From contig CAZGSQ010000009.1 in NCBI GenBank assembly GCA_964528535.1, positions 1 to 60,302 of the forward strand: a stretch of 60,302 nt of DNA, in the 5' to 3' direction. The notes under the pieces are model-generated. The model was not told the origin of the DNA. It was given only the letters and a program-made list of their open reading frames with translations, and made no database searches. Both the position numbers and the translations under genes were made by a program. The DNA comes from CAINVV01 sp964528535 (lineage in GTDB: Bacteria > Bacteroidota > Bacteroidia > Bacteroidales > Prolixibacteraceae). Below, piece after piece: positions 45,062 through 53,118 of this stretch. How positions within the stretch are numbered: position 1 is the first letter of the stretch; every line of letters begins with the position of its first letter.

Positions 45062-45580
45062 TCAGAACTCCTTCATCAGCGAATTGACCCATGCTGAAAC
45101 GCGTTCTTCTGTCAGTTCCGGTTCAAAGTCCTCATCTACAGGCAATCCAATGAATTGACCCTCCATGATGGCGTCTGAATCCTGAAATGTATATCCTGCA
45201 GTACTTACCTGGCCATAGATTGTTCCGCCCTGATTTTTGATTGCTTTTCCCAGAAGTCCCATAGAATCAACAAAATGATAGGCGTACGTGATGTGATCAC
45301 CCAATCCGAAGATGGCTGTCTTTTTTCCGGCAAAATTGAAGGCGTTAACCACCGGGAAAAATTTGGACCAGTCGTTGTTGTCGAACTTCTGCTGCCAGGT
45401 ATCCTTTCCAATGGTTGAGATACCAAAGATAATCCTGGAATATTTTTGCAGGTCAGCAGCCGATGCCTCGGCGATGTGTATCAATTCAACCTTATCGTTA
45501 CCAATTTTTGAGGCGACCAATTTCGCTATCCGATGAACTGACCCATTCAAGGGTCCAAAAAATAGGGCAATTTTATCCAT
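45062..45580 (-). CDS. flavodoxin
   Basis: 172 residues with a short-chain flavodoxin pattern: KIALFFGPLNGSVHRIAKLVA at the FMN-phosphate loop, IIFGISTIGKDTWQQKFDNND and KKTAIFGLGDHITYAYHFVDSMG. It carries one or two electrons at low potential and can replace ferredoxin. Its place between prephenate dehydratase and the aminotransferase, in the same operon as an oxidoreductase that makes low-potential electrons, suggests it is that enzyme's carrier. Confidence 0.92.
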   Translation of the reverse strand: MDKIALFFGPLNGSVHRIAKLVASKIGNDKVELIHIAEASAADLQKYSRIIFGISTIGKDTWQQKFDNNDWSKFFPVVNAFNFAGKKTAIFGLGDHITYAYHFVDSMGLLGKAIKNQGGTIYGQVSTAGYTFQDSDAIMEGQFIGLPVDEDFEPELTEERVSAWVNSLMKEF

Positions 45581-45592
45581 GGTATGTAGTTT

Positions 45593-46420
45593 TTAGGTGT
45601 TAATATCCGCTTTTTTGTATTCGCCCAAGATCGCAAGGCTCGATACGTTCTTTAATATCAGATGGATGGCTCTTTCATAATCTCCTTCGGAATCCCACTC
45701 TACATCAACGTGCATCGTGTATTCATTGGGTTTCCCAAGAACCGGGACAGACTGAATCTTGTTCAGATTGATTTTATTTTCTGCAAAAATGTTAAGCACA
45801 CGTGCCAAAGCACCATAGTAATGTCCAACTTCGAAACACAAGGATGCTTTGTTGTTGTGGTCATTCATGGCTGCATGTTTGGAAAGAATCCAAAAGCGGG
45901 TGTAATTTTTTTTGTTCGTTTCAATGCCCTTGTCCAAAATCTCCAGACCGTAAAGGCTTGCCGAACGGAGGTTACTGATTGCAGCCGCATGAACTATTTT
46001 TTCATCCTGAATGGTTTTTGCCACCAAGGCATTGTCTCCCAACTCTTTCCTTTCGGCATTGGGAAAATGCCTTTCAAGGTACTCGGCACACTGAAGAAAA
46101 GAAACCGGATGTGAGTAGATTTCTCTGATCTCTTTCTTCTTAACTCCCGGGAATGCCATGAGGTTCATTTGAATGTGGATGTAAATTTCACCTATAATTT
46201 TCAAATGGAAATCTCTGATCAAAGCATAATTCTGAAGCAGGCTTCCGGCAATGGAGTTCTCAATGGCCATCACGGCGCAATCTACTTCATCCCTGTCGAG
46301 CATCTCACACACCTTTCGGAAGGTACGACATTCAATGATTTCGCCGGTTTCTCCAAAATATTTCAATGCGGCATCCTCATGAAAACTACCTTTGATCCCT
46401 TGTATAGCGATTTTCGTCAT
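45593..46420 (-). CDS. pheA: prephenate dehydratase
   Basis: 275 residues. N-terminal periplasmic-binding-fold PDT domain (KIAIQGIKGSFHEDAALKYF; AIENSIAGSLLQNYALI; the catalytic TRF motif in NYTRFWIL), then a C-terminal ACT domain (about 195-270, ALARVLNIFAENKINLNKIQS) for phenylalanine feedback. It makes phenylpyruvate from prephenate. No chorismate mutase domain is fused. Located in an operon with an aminotransferase that could finish phenylalanine synthesis. Confidence 0.94.
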   Translation of the reverse strand: MTKIAIQGIKGSFHEDAALKYFGETGEIIECRTFRKVCEMLDRDEVDCAVMAIENSIAGSLLQNYALIRDFHLKIIGEIYIHIQMNLMAFPGVKKKEIREIYSHPVSFLQCAEYLERHFPNAERKELGDNALVAKTIQDEKIVHAAAISNLRSASLYGLEILDKGIETNKKNYTRFWILSKHAAMNDHNNKASLCFEVGHYYGALARVLNIFAENKINLNKIQSVPVLGKPNEYTMHVDVEWDSEGDYERAIHLILKNVSSLAILGEYKKADINT

Positions 46421-46519
46421 GAATTACAATCTTTAGTTTGAAAGTACCCTGGATGCGCCAAATTCCATTGTGGAAACAGGAACGCAAGGTAAAAAAAAAA
46501 CAATAAACTTCTGCTAATT

Positions 46520-46945
46520 TTATATTCTGTATAGATCGCTTGCTTTCACCAACTCCATGCTGTTGGCTGTCAGCACTGCAATACATTTCGATAGATCATC
46601 CGGTTTAAGGACTACATTGGCCGAGTCGCCTACAGAAAAGGCATATAGATATTCGATAGAGACTGCGTTTTCGGACAATATCTGAAGTGCCCTTGCCAAG
46701 GCACCCGGTTCATTCGGGCAGTTCAGACATACTACCTCCGTCAGGTTTACCGAAAAATTATTTTCTTTCAGTACCCTGAAGGCCTTTTCATGATCTGAGA
46801 CGATAAGCCGAAGAATTCCGAATTCAGAGGTGTCTGCTACCGAGAACGCCGACATGTTGATGTCTTCACGGCCCAACAAAGAGGAGACTTCATGGAGTCT
46901 GCCGGATTTGTTCTCAAGGAAAACGGAGAGTTGTTTGATCAGCAT
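46520..46945 (-). CDS. tandem ACT-domain protein
   Basis: 141 residues made of two ACT repeats (IKQLSVFLENKSGRLHEVSS and VVCLNCPNEPGALARALQIL). Such proteins are commonly encoded beside phenylacetate-CoA ligase and arylpyruvate oxidoreductases, and probably sense an aromatic amino acid. A short heptamer array follows the start codon upstream (46953-46980). Confidence 0.9.
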   Translation of the reverse strand: MLIKQLSVFLENKSGRLHEVSSLLGREDINMSAFSVADTSEFGILRLIVSDHEKAFRVLKENNFSVNLTEVVCLNCPNEPGALARALQILSENAVSIEYLYAFSVGDSANVVLKPDDLSKCIAVLTANSMELVKASDLYRI

Positions 46946-46952
46946 ATGGAGG

Positions 46953-46980
46953 GAGTTATGAGATATGAGATATGAGAGAT
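46953..46980. repeat. short heptamer array (unit GAGATAT), four units
   Basis: GAGTTAT, GAGATAT, GAGATAT and GAGAGAT: the reverse complement of the CTCATAN unit of the other two arrays, followed by a degenerate GAGTTTT. It is in the gap between the ACT and phenylacetate-CoA ligase genes, seven bases from the ACT start codon. Confidence 0.8.
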
Positions 46981-47009
46981 GAGTTTTGGAGAGATCTAAC
47001 TGATTTTTA

Positions 47010-48311
47010 TTACAGCATCTTCCGTTTGTCTATCACGCGTTGCGCCTTGCCTGCGGTACGTTCGATGGTTTTCGGTTCAACGAGTTTCACATTGACAGAA
47101 ATGCCAAGCATGCTCTCAAGTTGTTTGGTGATTTTCATCCGTAGTTCCTGCAATTTCCTTACTTCGTCCGAAAAGAACTGCTCCTGAACCTCTACCATGA
47201 GGGTTAGGGTATCCAGGGTCCCTTCACGTTCGATGATCAGCAGGTAATGTGGTTCTACTTCACTCATTTGGAGAAGTACAGTTTCGATTTGAGAGGGAAA
47301 CACGTTCACACCCCTTATAATCAGCATGTCGTCGCTTCGCCCCTTGCATTTGACCATTCTGACCAGAGTTCTGCCACAAGCGCAAGGTTCACTGATCAGC
47401 CTGGTAAGGTCCCTTGTCCGGTATCGGATCAAAGGAATTCCTTCTTTGCTGATGGTGGTAAATACCAACTCCCCGATTTCACCCTCTGCAACGGGTTCCA
47501 GGGTCTCCGGATCAATTATCTCCGGTAGGAAATGATCTTCATTGATGTGCATGCCACATTGATGCTCACATTCGCAGGAGACCCCGGGACCTACGATCTC
47601 GCTTAAGCCATAAATATCTATGGCCTTGATGCCCAATTTGAATTCGATCTCTTTTCGCATCGACTCTGTCCAGGGTTCTGCTCCAAAAATTCCAACCCTA
47701 AGTTTGAGATTCTTGGGCTCCAGACCCTGTTCCTTCATGACTTCTGCGATGTTGAGCGCATAGGATGGCGTGCAACAGAGGACCGTACTGCCAAAATCCT
47801 CCATCAGCTGTATCTGTTTGGAAGAATTACCACCTGAAATTGGAATCACAGAGGCACCCAGGTTCTCAGTGCCGTAATGGAGACCCAATCCGCCGGTGAA
47901 GAGACCGTATCCATAAGCGATCTGGACGATGTCGTGGTGATGGACCCCTGCCATGCACAAGCAACGGGTTACGACCTCCGCCCACATTTGGATGTCTTTT
48001 CTGGTGTAGCCTACCACTGTTGGTTTTCCGGTTGTGCCGGAGGATGCATGTAACCTGACGATCTCGCTCATCGGTACAGTGAATAGCCCAAAAGGATAAT
48101 TTTCGCGAAGATCAGCTTTGGTCGTGAAGGGAAGTCTCTTTAGGTCTTGTATACCCGAAATATCATGAGGAGCCAATCCTGCCTCCTGCATCTTCCTCCG
48201 GTAGGAGGGAATGGTATGGTAGATCCGTTGCACGGTCTCTTTCAATCTTTGGGATTGAACTGCCTGCATATCTTCCCGTGTGGCACATTCAATGGTTTCG
48301 TTCCAGATCAT
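47010..48311 (-). CDS. paaK: phenylacetate-CoA ligase
   Basis: 433 residues of the PaaK adenylate-forming family: P-loop-like SSGTTGKPTVVGYT, GIFGAEPWTESMRKEIE, YGLSEIVGPGV and the C-terminal lid (AGKAQRVIDKRKM). It activates phenylacetate (or indoleacetate or similar acids) to the CoA thioester with ATP. In anaerobes this enzyme next to an arylpyruvate oxidoreductase often serves reductive carboxylation of arylacetates to arylpyruvates. It heads the arylacid gene set. Confidence 0.93.
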   Translation of the reverse strand: MIWNETIECATREDMQAVQSQRLKETVQRIYHTIPSYRRKMQEAGLAPHDISGIQDLKRLPFTTKADLRENYPFGLFTVPMSEIVRLHASSGTTGKPTVVGYTRKDIQMWAEVVTRCLCMAGVHHHDIVQIAYGYGLFTGGLGLHYGTENLGASVIPISGGNSSKQIQLMEDFGSTVLCCTPSYALNIAEVMKEQGLEPKNLKLRVGIFGAEPWTESMRKEIEFKLGIKAIDIYGLSEIVGPGVSCECEHQCGMHINEDHFLPEIIDPETLEPVAEGEIGELVFTTISKEGIPLIRYRTRDLTRLISEPCACGRTLVRMVKCKGRSDDMLIIRGVNVFPSQIETVLLQMSEVEPHYLLIIEREGTLDTLTLMVEVQEQFFSDEVRKLQELRMKITKQLESMLGISVNVKLVEPKTIERTAGKAQRVIDKRKML

Positions 48312-48481
48312 TTGTCTAATTTTCAGTTGGCAATTGTTGATTCCAAAAATGGAGTCAGGTTCTTGCGCTTGGTGTCAAATTTTTGGATTGCGTAATTCAT
48401 GTAAAATTACAACAAAGTATCAAAGATTCGAACCACAACTAATCCTACATCAGAATCATAACATACAATTTACAATAATTA

Positions 48482-48501
48482 AGTTAAGAGCGCCTTTAAC
48501 T
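48482..48501. promoter_or_regulatory. near-palindrome, candidate operator
   Basis: AGTTAAGAGCGCCTTTAACT: 16 of 20 positions are self-complementary, with arms AGTTAA/TTAACT and core GCGC. It lies 171 bp upstream of paaK and 140 bp before the lipoprotein promoter region. No bound regulator can be named. Confidence 0.35.
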
Positions 48502-48620
48502 GAAATGAAATTGCCTCTTATTTAGGTAGCTGTATTCTGAATTGTCTTGATAGGGAAACTTTTTTCAGATTATTAAGAAGAGTATATTTTTTTGATTCAA
48601 TAAATGGCCTGTTGGGGCTA

Positions 48621-48651
48621 TTGTAAAGGAATTTTATTAATTTTAGCTTTG
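48621..48651 (+). promoter_or_regulatory. Bacteroidota promoter for the lipoprotein gene
   Basis: TTG (48621-48623), 20 bases, then TAGCTTTG (48644-48651), a perfect TAnnTTTG -7 box. The expected start is near 48658, 37 bases before the ATG at 48695. Confidence 0.65.
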
Positions 48652-48694
48652 AACCATTCGATGAAAGTCCTCAATACGTCATTAAACCTACACT

Positions 48695-49336
48695 ATGAAA
48701 TCAATCTTCCGTTTTTTACCTGTATTTGTTTTACTGGTCTCCTGCAATTTGCTTACTGAGACCAAAATTTCCTCCACAGATGTTGGCGGAGATACCAATC
48801 TTACCATGAATACAGTTGGAACCAAGGTTTCGACCAATATTCCGATTGGAGGTACCGCTTATCCTGCTTCAGCGGTGGTTACCAGCAATGTAAATGGTGT
48901 CATTTCCCTGGATGTCAAAGCGACACTGCCCAAAACCAATGCATTGACAAACCTGATCCCTGCTTCCATGAAGGATGCTTCGGGCAACTTGAATGCCACC
49001 ATGAAATATAAAAATACCTCTGAAGGTATTTTGGATTATACGAACAAGGATGGAAAGCCTTTTGTCATTGTGAACTACAGCAGTATTGTGGGTGATAAAT
49101 ATACATTTACAAAGAGTGATGGCACAACGATCACGCGAACGGTTACAGCTGTTACCACCGTAGATGATTATCCGGTGATGGGTGGTTCAATGTTAATCAA
49201 GACCATGACCGTTTCGCAGGATTCCAGGATTCCCGGGGTGAACAGGATCGAATACATCACCAACCATAAATATGCCCTGGTGGCCATCGTTTTTTACATG
49301 AACGACGGAACCTCCACGAAAATTACGTTACTTTAA
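48695..49336 (+). CDS. lipoprotein of unknown function
   Basis: 213 residues with a lipoprotein signal (LLVSC, Cys17). The mature part is Thr/Ser/Val-rich and looks like beta strands throughout. I recognise no family. A well-formed promoter precedes it, and it is followed 34 bases later by a small membrane protein gene on the same strand. Confidence 0.7.
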   Translation: MKSIFRFLPVFVLLVSCNLLTETKISSTDVGGDTNLTMNTVGTKVSTNIPIGGTAYPASAVVTSNVNGVISLDVKATLPKTNALTNLIPASMKDASGNLNATMKYKNTSEGILDYTNKDGKPFVIVNYSSIVGDKYTFTKSDGTTITRTVTAVTTVDDYPVMGGSMLIKTMTVSQDSRIPGVNRIEYITNHKYALVAIVFYMNDGTSTKITLL

Positions 49337-49370
49337 TGATTTGACTCATCATAATTTAGATTCAATCTGA

Positions 49371-49835
49371 ATGAGAATATACAAATATTTAATGCCTAAT
49401 TTCCTCAGGATCTTGGGCATTATTTTTTTTACGACCGGGATCATCCTTCTGATTTTAAAGTACCAATTCAATTACAAACCAGAATTTTTAAACCTGAAAG
49501 TTTTTGCGTTGTACTCTTATTACATAGAAGCCAAATCATTTACCATGATTACGCACCAGATGATAGCTGATTTTGCTGGTATTTTCGTTCTTTGCGGCTT
49601 ATTCATCATCTCCTTTACCAGAGAGAAGATAGAAACAGAAGTTACCGATTTGCTGAGGTTAAAGGCATTCGTCCTGACTGCTTATTTCAATCTTTTCTAC
49701 CTGCTTTCATCCATCTTGTTTTTTTTTGGATTCGGTTTTGTAGGAGCGCTCACACTTTTTTCGGTATTTTGGCTTGCTACCTATCTGGTCATTTTCAGGA
49801 TACAGCTTTACAGATCAAATCGAAGCAGTAAATGA
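49371..49835 (+). CDS. conserved small membrane protein, four helices
   Basis: 154 residues with four hydrophobic segments (about 10-28, 60-80, 95-118 and 122-142). The REKIETEVTDLLRLKAFVLTAYFNL segment resembles a family of Bacteroidota membrane proteins often found near small regulators. No function can be assigned. Confidence 0.65.
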   Translation: MRIYKYLMPNFLRILGIIFFTTGIILLILKYQFNYKPEFLNLKVFALYSYYIEAKSFTMITHQMIADFAGIFVLCGLFIISFTREKIETEVTDLLRLKAFVLTAYFNLFYLLSSILFFFGFGFVGALTLFSVFWLATYLVIFRIQLYRSNRSSK

Positions 49836-49850
49836 TTGTGAACCTTTGAG

Positions 49851-50555
49851 ATGAAGAAAGGGCATGCATGGACATTGTATCACCTGGTAGCTTTGGCCTT
49901 CATTTTCCTGGCGGTGGAATGCAGGAAGCCATCTCTTGCTGGTTTTTTTGAACCTACCAAACTTGATGCAACAGCTCTTTTTGAATTGAAAAAAGGGGAT
50001 ATTCTGGTGCGTTCCAACTGGGGTTGGTTGCCGGGGAGTTGCGATAGCCCCACGGGTAAAAAATTTGGACATGTGGCCATTGTCACGAAAGGAGCCACCG
50101 GAAAAACGCCTGATGAAGCGCTTGAAGCATCGATGGTTGTCGAGGCATTGTTTTTTGACCAGGGTACACGAAGCTTTCAATTCCAAAAAAAAGATCAGAT
50201 CAGGAGTTGTAACGCCTTGGTTTCATTTGGCACCCGTTTCAAAGGCAACAGGTACCGGTTGAGAATGCAATTGACCGAAAAACAGGTTGCTGATATTTTG
50301 CAATTTCTTATGAATCAGGTGCACGGTGGATACAGCCTGATCTCCTTCAAAAAGCAGTTTGAATCTCAGGCGGAAAGGCAATCTGCCTTGTTGGAACTGA
50401 AACCGCAGCGTTGGCAATGTGCCTCACTGGCCTGGGAGGCGTTTTACCTGGCTACCAACCTTGACATTGATGCCAACCAAGGTTATACGACCTATCCCAA
50501 TGATATTTTAGCCTGTAAATTTTTTGATTTACCCGATGGTAGAATCCGGTTTTGA
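49851..50555 (+). CDS. YiiX/NlpC-P60-like permuted papain-fold hydrolase, exported
   Basis: 234 residues: an N-terminal hydrophobic export signal ending near VECRK (an atypical lipobox), then a permuted papain fold. Motifs are KKGDILVRSNWG, FGHVAIVTKG (His) and the nucleophile Cys in RWQCASLAWEAFYLAT, followed by YPNDIL. Members cleave peptide or lipid amide bonds in the envelope. The substrate is unknown. Its last 27 bases overlap the 3' end of the convergent YjdF-type gene. Confidence 0.75.
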   Translation: MKKGHAWTLYHLVALAFIFLAVECRKPSLAGFFEPTKLDATALFELKKGDILVRSNWGWLPGSCDSPTGKKFGHVAIVTKGATGKTPDEALEASMVVEALFFDQGTRSFQFQKKDQIRSCNALVSFGTRFKGNRYRLRMQLTEKQVADILQFLMNQVHGGYSLISFKKQFESQAERQSALLELKPQRWQCASLAWEAFYLATNLDIDANQGYTTYPNDILACKFFDLPDGRIRF

Positions 50556-51185
50556 AGAATAATTTCTGAAATGCCCCATGGTTCCCGGAAAGGATGCTTC
50601 AATGATCCTGTCATGTAGCTTACTAAGGAAAAATACTGTAAACAATCCACCAAACGCTGCAAACAACATATCCGTCTGGGAATCCCAAATGTTGCCCTGC
50701 ATTCCAAGAAAGGTATCGGGATTTGCACCTGCAGCGGCACAGACAATGTATTCTGCAATCTCGTAAAAGGAGGTGGTTGCCAGGCAAATGCAAAAAGAGA
50801 TAAATGAGATCCACTTGAAATCACCAACGATTTTTCTTCGGATAAACAACTCGCGGCTGATCAATACCGGAACCATGCCCTGAATAAAGTGTCCTAATTT
50901 ATCGAAGTTGTTCCGCTCTTGTCCGAAATAATCCTTTATCCAATTGAAAAGTGGCTCTTTGGCATAGGAGAAATGTGCACCTATGAACATGAGGTAGCAA
51001 GCCACCAAAATAACAGAAGAGGTAAAAATAGTGTACCGGAATTTTCTGAACGTAGCTATCAGAATGATCAGCCCGATTAAAGTCGGAAAAATTTCTCCCG
51101 CCCAAGTTCCATAATTATAAGGCGCAATACCAGAACAAATAAAACCAAAGCAGAAGAGTGAGAGTAGAAGATAGTAATTTTTCAT
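50529..51185 (-). CDS. DUF2238/YjdF-family membrane protein
   Basis: 218 residues with six to seven membrane helices and the family's conserved blocks DKLGHFIQGMVPVLI, SFYEIAEYIVCAAAG and GNIWDSQTDMLFAAFGG. E. coli YjdF belongs to this family and its role is unknown. The 3' end overlaps the YiiX-like gene by 27 bases on the other strand. Confidence 0.85.
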   Translation of the reverse strand: MKNYYLLLSLFCFGFICSGIAPYNYGTWAGEIFPTLIGLIILIATFRKFRYTIFTSSVILVACYLMFIGAHFSYAKEPLFNWIKDYFGQERNNFDKLGHFIQGMVPVLISRELFIRRKIVGDFKWISFISFCICLATTSFYEIAEYIVCAAAGANPDTFLGMQGNIWDSQTDMLFAAFGGLFTVFFLSKLHDRIIEASFPGTMGHFRNYSSKPDSTIG

Positions 51186-51294
51186 GAAGGTATCACCTCA
51201 TTTTTTTTGACTGAAACAGGTTGAAACGGTACCTGGCCTCTCACCAATGCTATGCCATGTCCTATATGTCAGCACCACCTTCCACGGAAGTGAA

Positions 51295-51621
51295 TTATTT
51301 CGCAAGCAACCAATATTCCTTGATACTTTCTTTGGATTCTTGATTCCAGTAGGCGGCAGTAACAGCAATTCCATCACTTGTTTTCAGAGCCAGTTCATAA
51401 ACTGCAATGACCGGATTAAAAATGAGGTCTGTCACGCCAATGTTGTACAATTTTGGCGCCGTTTCATCAGCCGGGGTCACTTCTTCCGTTACCACGATAA
51501 AATGATTGATCTCAAGTAAATTTTTCAAAAAATCGACCCTGTTCACAGCAATACCTTTTTCAACAACCGTGCAACGTTGTCCGCCTATTTCTTCTACAAT
51601 ATGTTTTGCTTTGAGTACCAT
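51295..51621 (-). CDS. conserved small protein downstream of nuoN
   Basis: 108 residues, soluble, apparently alpha/beta: starts MVLKAKHIVEEIGGQRCTVV and ends AYWNQESKESIKEYWLLAK. I recognise no family. It starts 42 bases behind the nuoN stop on the same strand and so is likely co-transcribed with the complex I genes. Confidence 0.65.
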   Translation of the reverse strand: MVLKAKHIVEEIGGQRCTVVEKGIAVNRVDFLKNLLEINHFIVVTEEVTPADETAPKLYNIGVTDLIFNPVIAVYELALKTSDGIAVTAAYWNQESKESIKEYWLLAK

Positions 51622-51663
51622 GTTTTTTCTTGAATCAATTTATTTGTAAGTATTCAGGTGTCA

Positions 51664-53085
51664 TTAGATTCCGAAAGTCAGGCCATTGATAAATTCATAA
51701 ACCTGACTCCAGAAGCCAAGCACAAAGATACCCAATGCGCAAAGCATCAAGCCGATTTTGGTGTAACCATCGCTTTGAAAAGTGGCAATTGGTTGTTCGT
51801 TTTTATTGATAAACATCGCCTTTACAACCAAAAGGTAGTAATAAAGAGAGATGGTCGCGTTAAGAACTGCAATGAACACAAGCCAGTAGTATCCGCCCGA
51901 GGCCGCAGAGGTAAAGAGGAACATTTTTCCAAAAAATCCGGCCACCGGAGGAATGCCAGCAAGTGAAAACATGGACAGCATCATCAAAAGGCTCAATTTC
52001 GGGTTGGTAAGGTACAAGCCATCGTAATCGTCCATGTACTCTTTCCCGGTTTTGGCAGAGATGGCTGCAACAACACCGAAGGCGCCAAGGTTGGAGAAAA
52101 TATAGACCAGTACAAAATAAACAACTGAGGTCATGCCCATCTTGTTGGTTCCCAGAATACCAAGCAGAATGAATCCTGCCTGTGCAATCGAGGAGAATGC
52201 CAGGAATCTCTTCATGTTCTTCTGACGCATGGCAAATAGGTTACCAACAGTCATGGTAAGGACTGCTACCAAATAGATCATGGATTTGTAAAGTGGCGCA
52301 AGCGTCTTAAAAACGGTAAACATCACAATGATCAATATGAATGCTGCTGCACCTTTGGAGATCACAGAGAGATAAGAAGTTACATTAATTGGGGCACCTT
52401 CATAAACGTCAGCTGTCCAGAGGTGAAAAGGCACCAGTGAGATTTTAAAGGCCATTCCTGTGAAGAAAAAGATAAAGGCAAGTACCTGAAGGGGAACATT
52501 GGCGTACACTGCACCAATGGAATCGAAATAGATGGAACCGCATGATCCGTAAATCATTGAAATTCCATAGAGCAAAATCCCGGAGGATAGTGCCGAAGAC
52601 AGCAATAATTTGATACCCGCTTCCGACGACTTGGTGTTAAAATGGGTAAAGGCGGCAAGCGCTGCAACAGGGATTGTTGCAAGCTCCAGACCCAGGTAAA
52701 GCATCAGAAAATCACCAGAGGAGATCATAAAGTTCATCCCGATAAGTGTCGTTACCAATAAAAAGAAGTATTCACTGATCTTTGTCGCATTGGCAGGTCC
52801 TTTCAACCAACTCACGGATTGGAAGAGAATAATCAAAACTCCAATGTTAAGGATGTTTTTCATGAGCTGAACCAAGCCATTTGTATGGTACATTCCGCCA
52901 AACAGTGTCTGATCCGGTTGAGGGATAAAACCTACCAGGGTCACTAAGAAAAAGAGACCGATTGAAATTGGGATCATGCGACTTTTCTGTGCGTGGTTCA
53001 GATTCAAATCGATGATGAGCAGAACCATGGCCAGAAAGGTCAGGAGTAGCTCATTTCTCATTGTCAGAATATCGGTTAAACTCAT
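51664..53085 (-). CDS. nuoN: NADH-quinone oxidoreductase-like subunit N
   Basis: A 473-residue antiporter-like membrane subunit of complex I: FKISLVPFHLWTADVYEGAP and AMRQKNMKRFLAFSSIAQAGFILLG carry the conserved proton-channel lysines. It is the last nuo gene of the operon, 33 bases after nuoM. Confidence 0.95.
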   Translation of the reverse strand: MSLTDILTMRNELLLTFLAMVLLIIDLNLNHAQKSRMIPISIGLFFLVTLVGFIPQPDQTLFGGMYHTNGLVQLMKNILNIGVLIILFQSVSWLKGPANATKISEYFFLLVTTLIGMNFMISSGDFLMLYLGLELATIPVAALAAFTHFNTKSSEAGIKLLLSSALSSGILLYGISMIYGSCGSIYFDSIGAVYANVPLQVLAFIFFFTGMAFKISLVPFHLWTADVYEGAPINVTSYLSVISKGAAAFILIIVMFTVFKTLAPLYKSMIYLVAVLTMTVGNLFAMRQKNMKRFLAFSSIAQAGFILLGILGTNKMGMTSVVYFVLVYIFSNLGAFGVVAAISAKTGKEYMDDYDGLYLTNPKLSLLMMLSMFSLAGIPPVAGFFGKMFLFTSAASGGYYWLVFIAVLNATISLYYYLLVVKAMFINKNEQPIATFQSDGYTKIGLMLCALGIFVLGFWSQVYEFINGLTFGI

Positions 53086-53118
53086 ATCTAAAGTTTTTAT
53101 TTTGCTGAATTAAAGTTT

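Larger units (their letters stand above)
48312..48694. other. divergent intergenic region with palindrome and promoter
   Basis: About 380 bases without a gene. It contains the near-palindrome at 48482-48501 and the plus-strand promoter at 48621-48651. No clear minus-strand promoter for paaK was found (best: a TACTTTG at about 48414-48420 on the minus strand, one base short of consensus). Confidence 0.6.

Noticed and set aside
48423..48432. A GATTCGAACC string like the T-loop of a minus-strand tRNA.
   Set aside because: No matching T-stem, acceptor stem or anticodon arm can be built around it.
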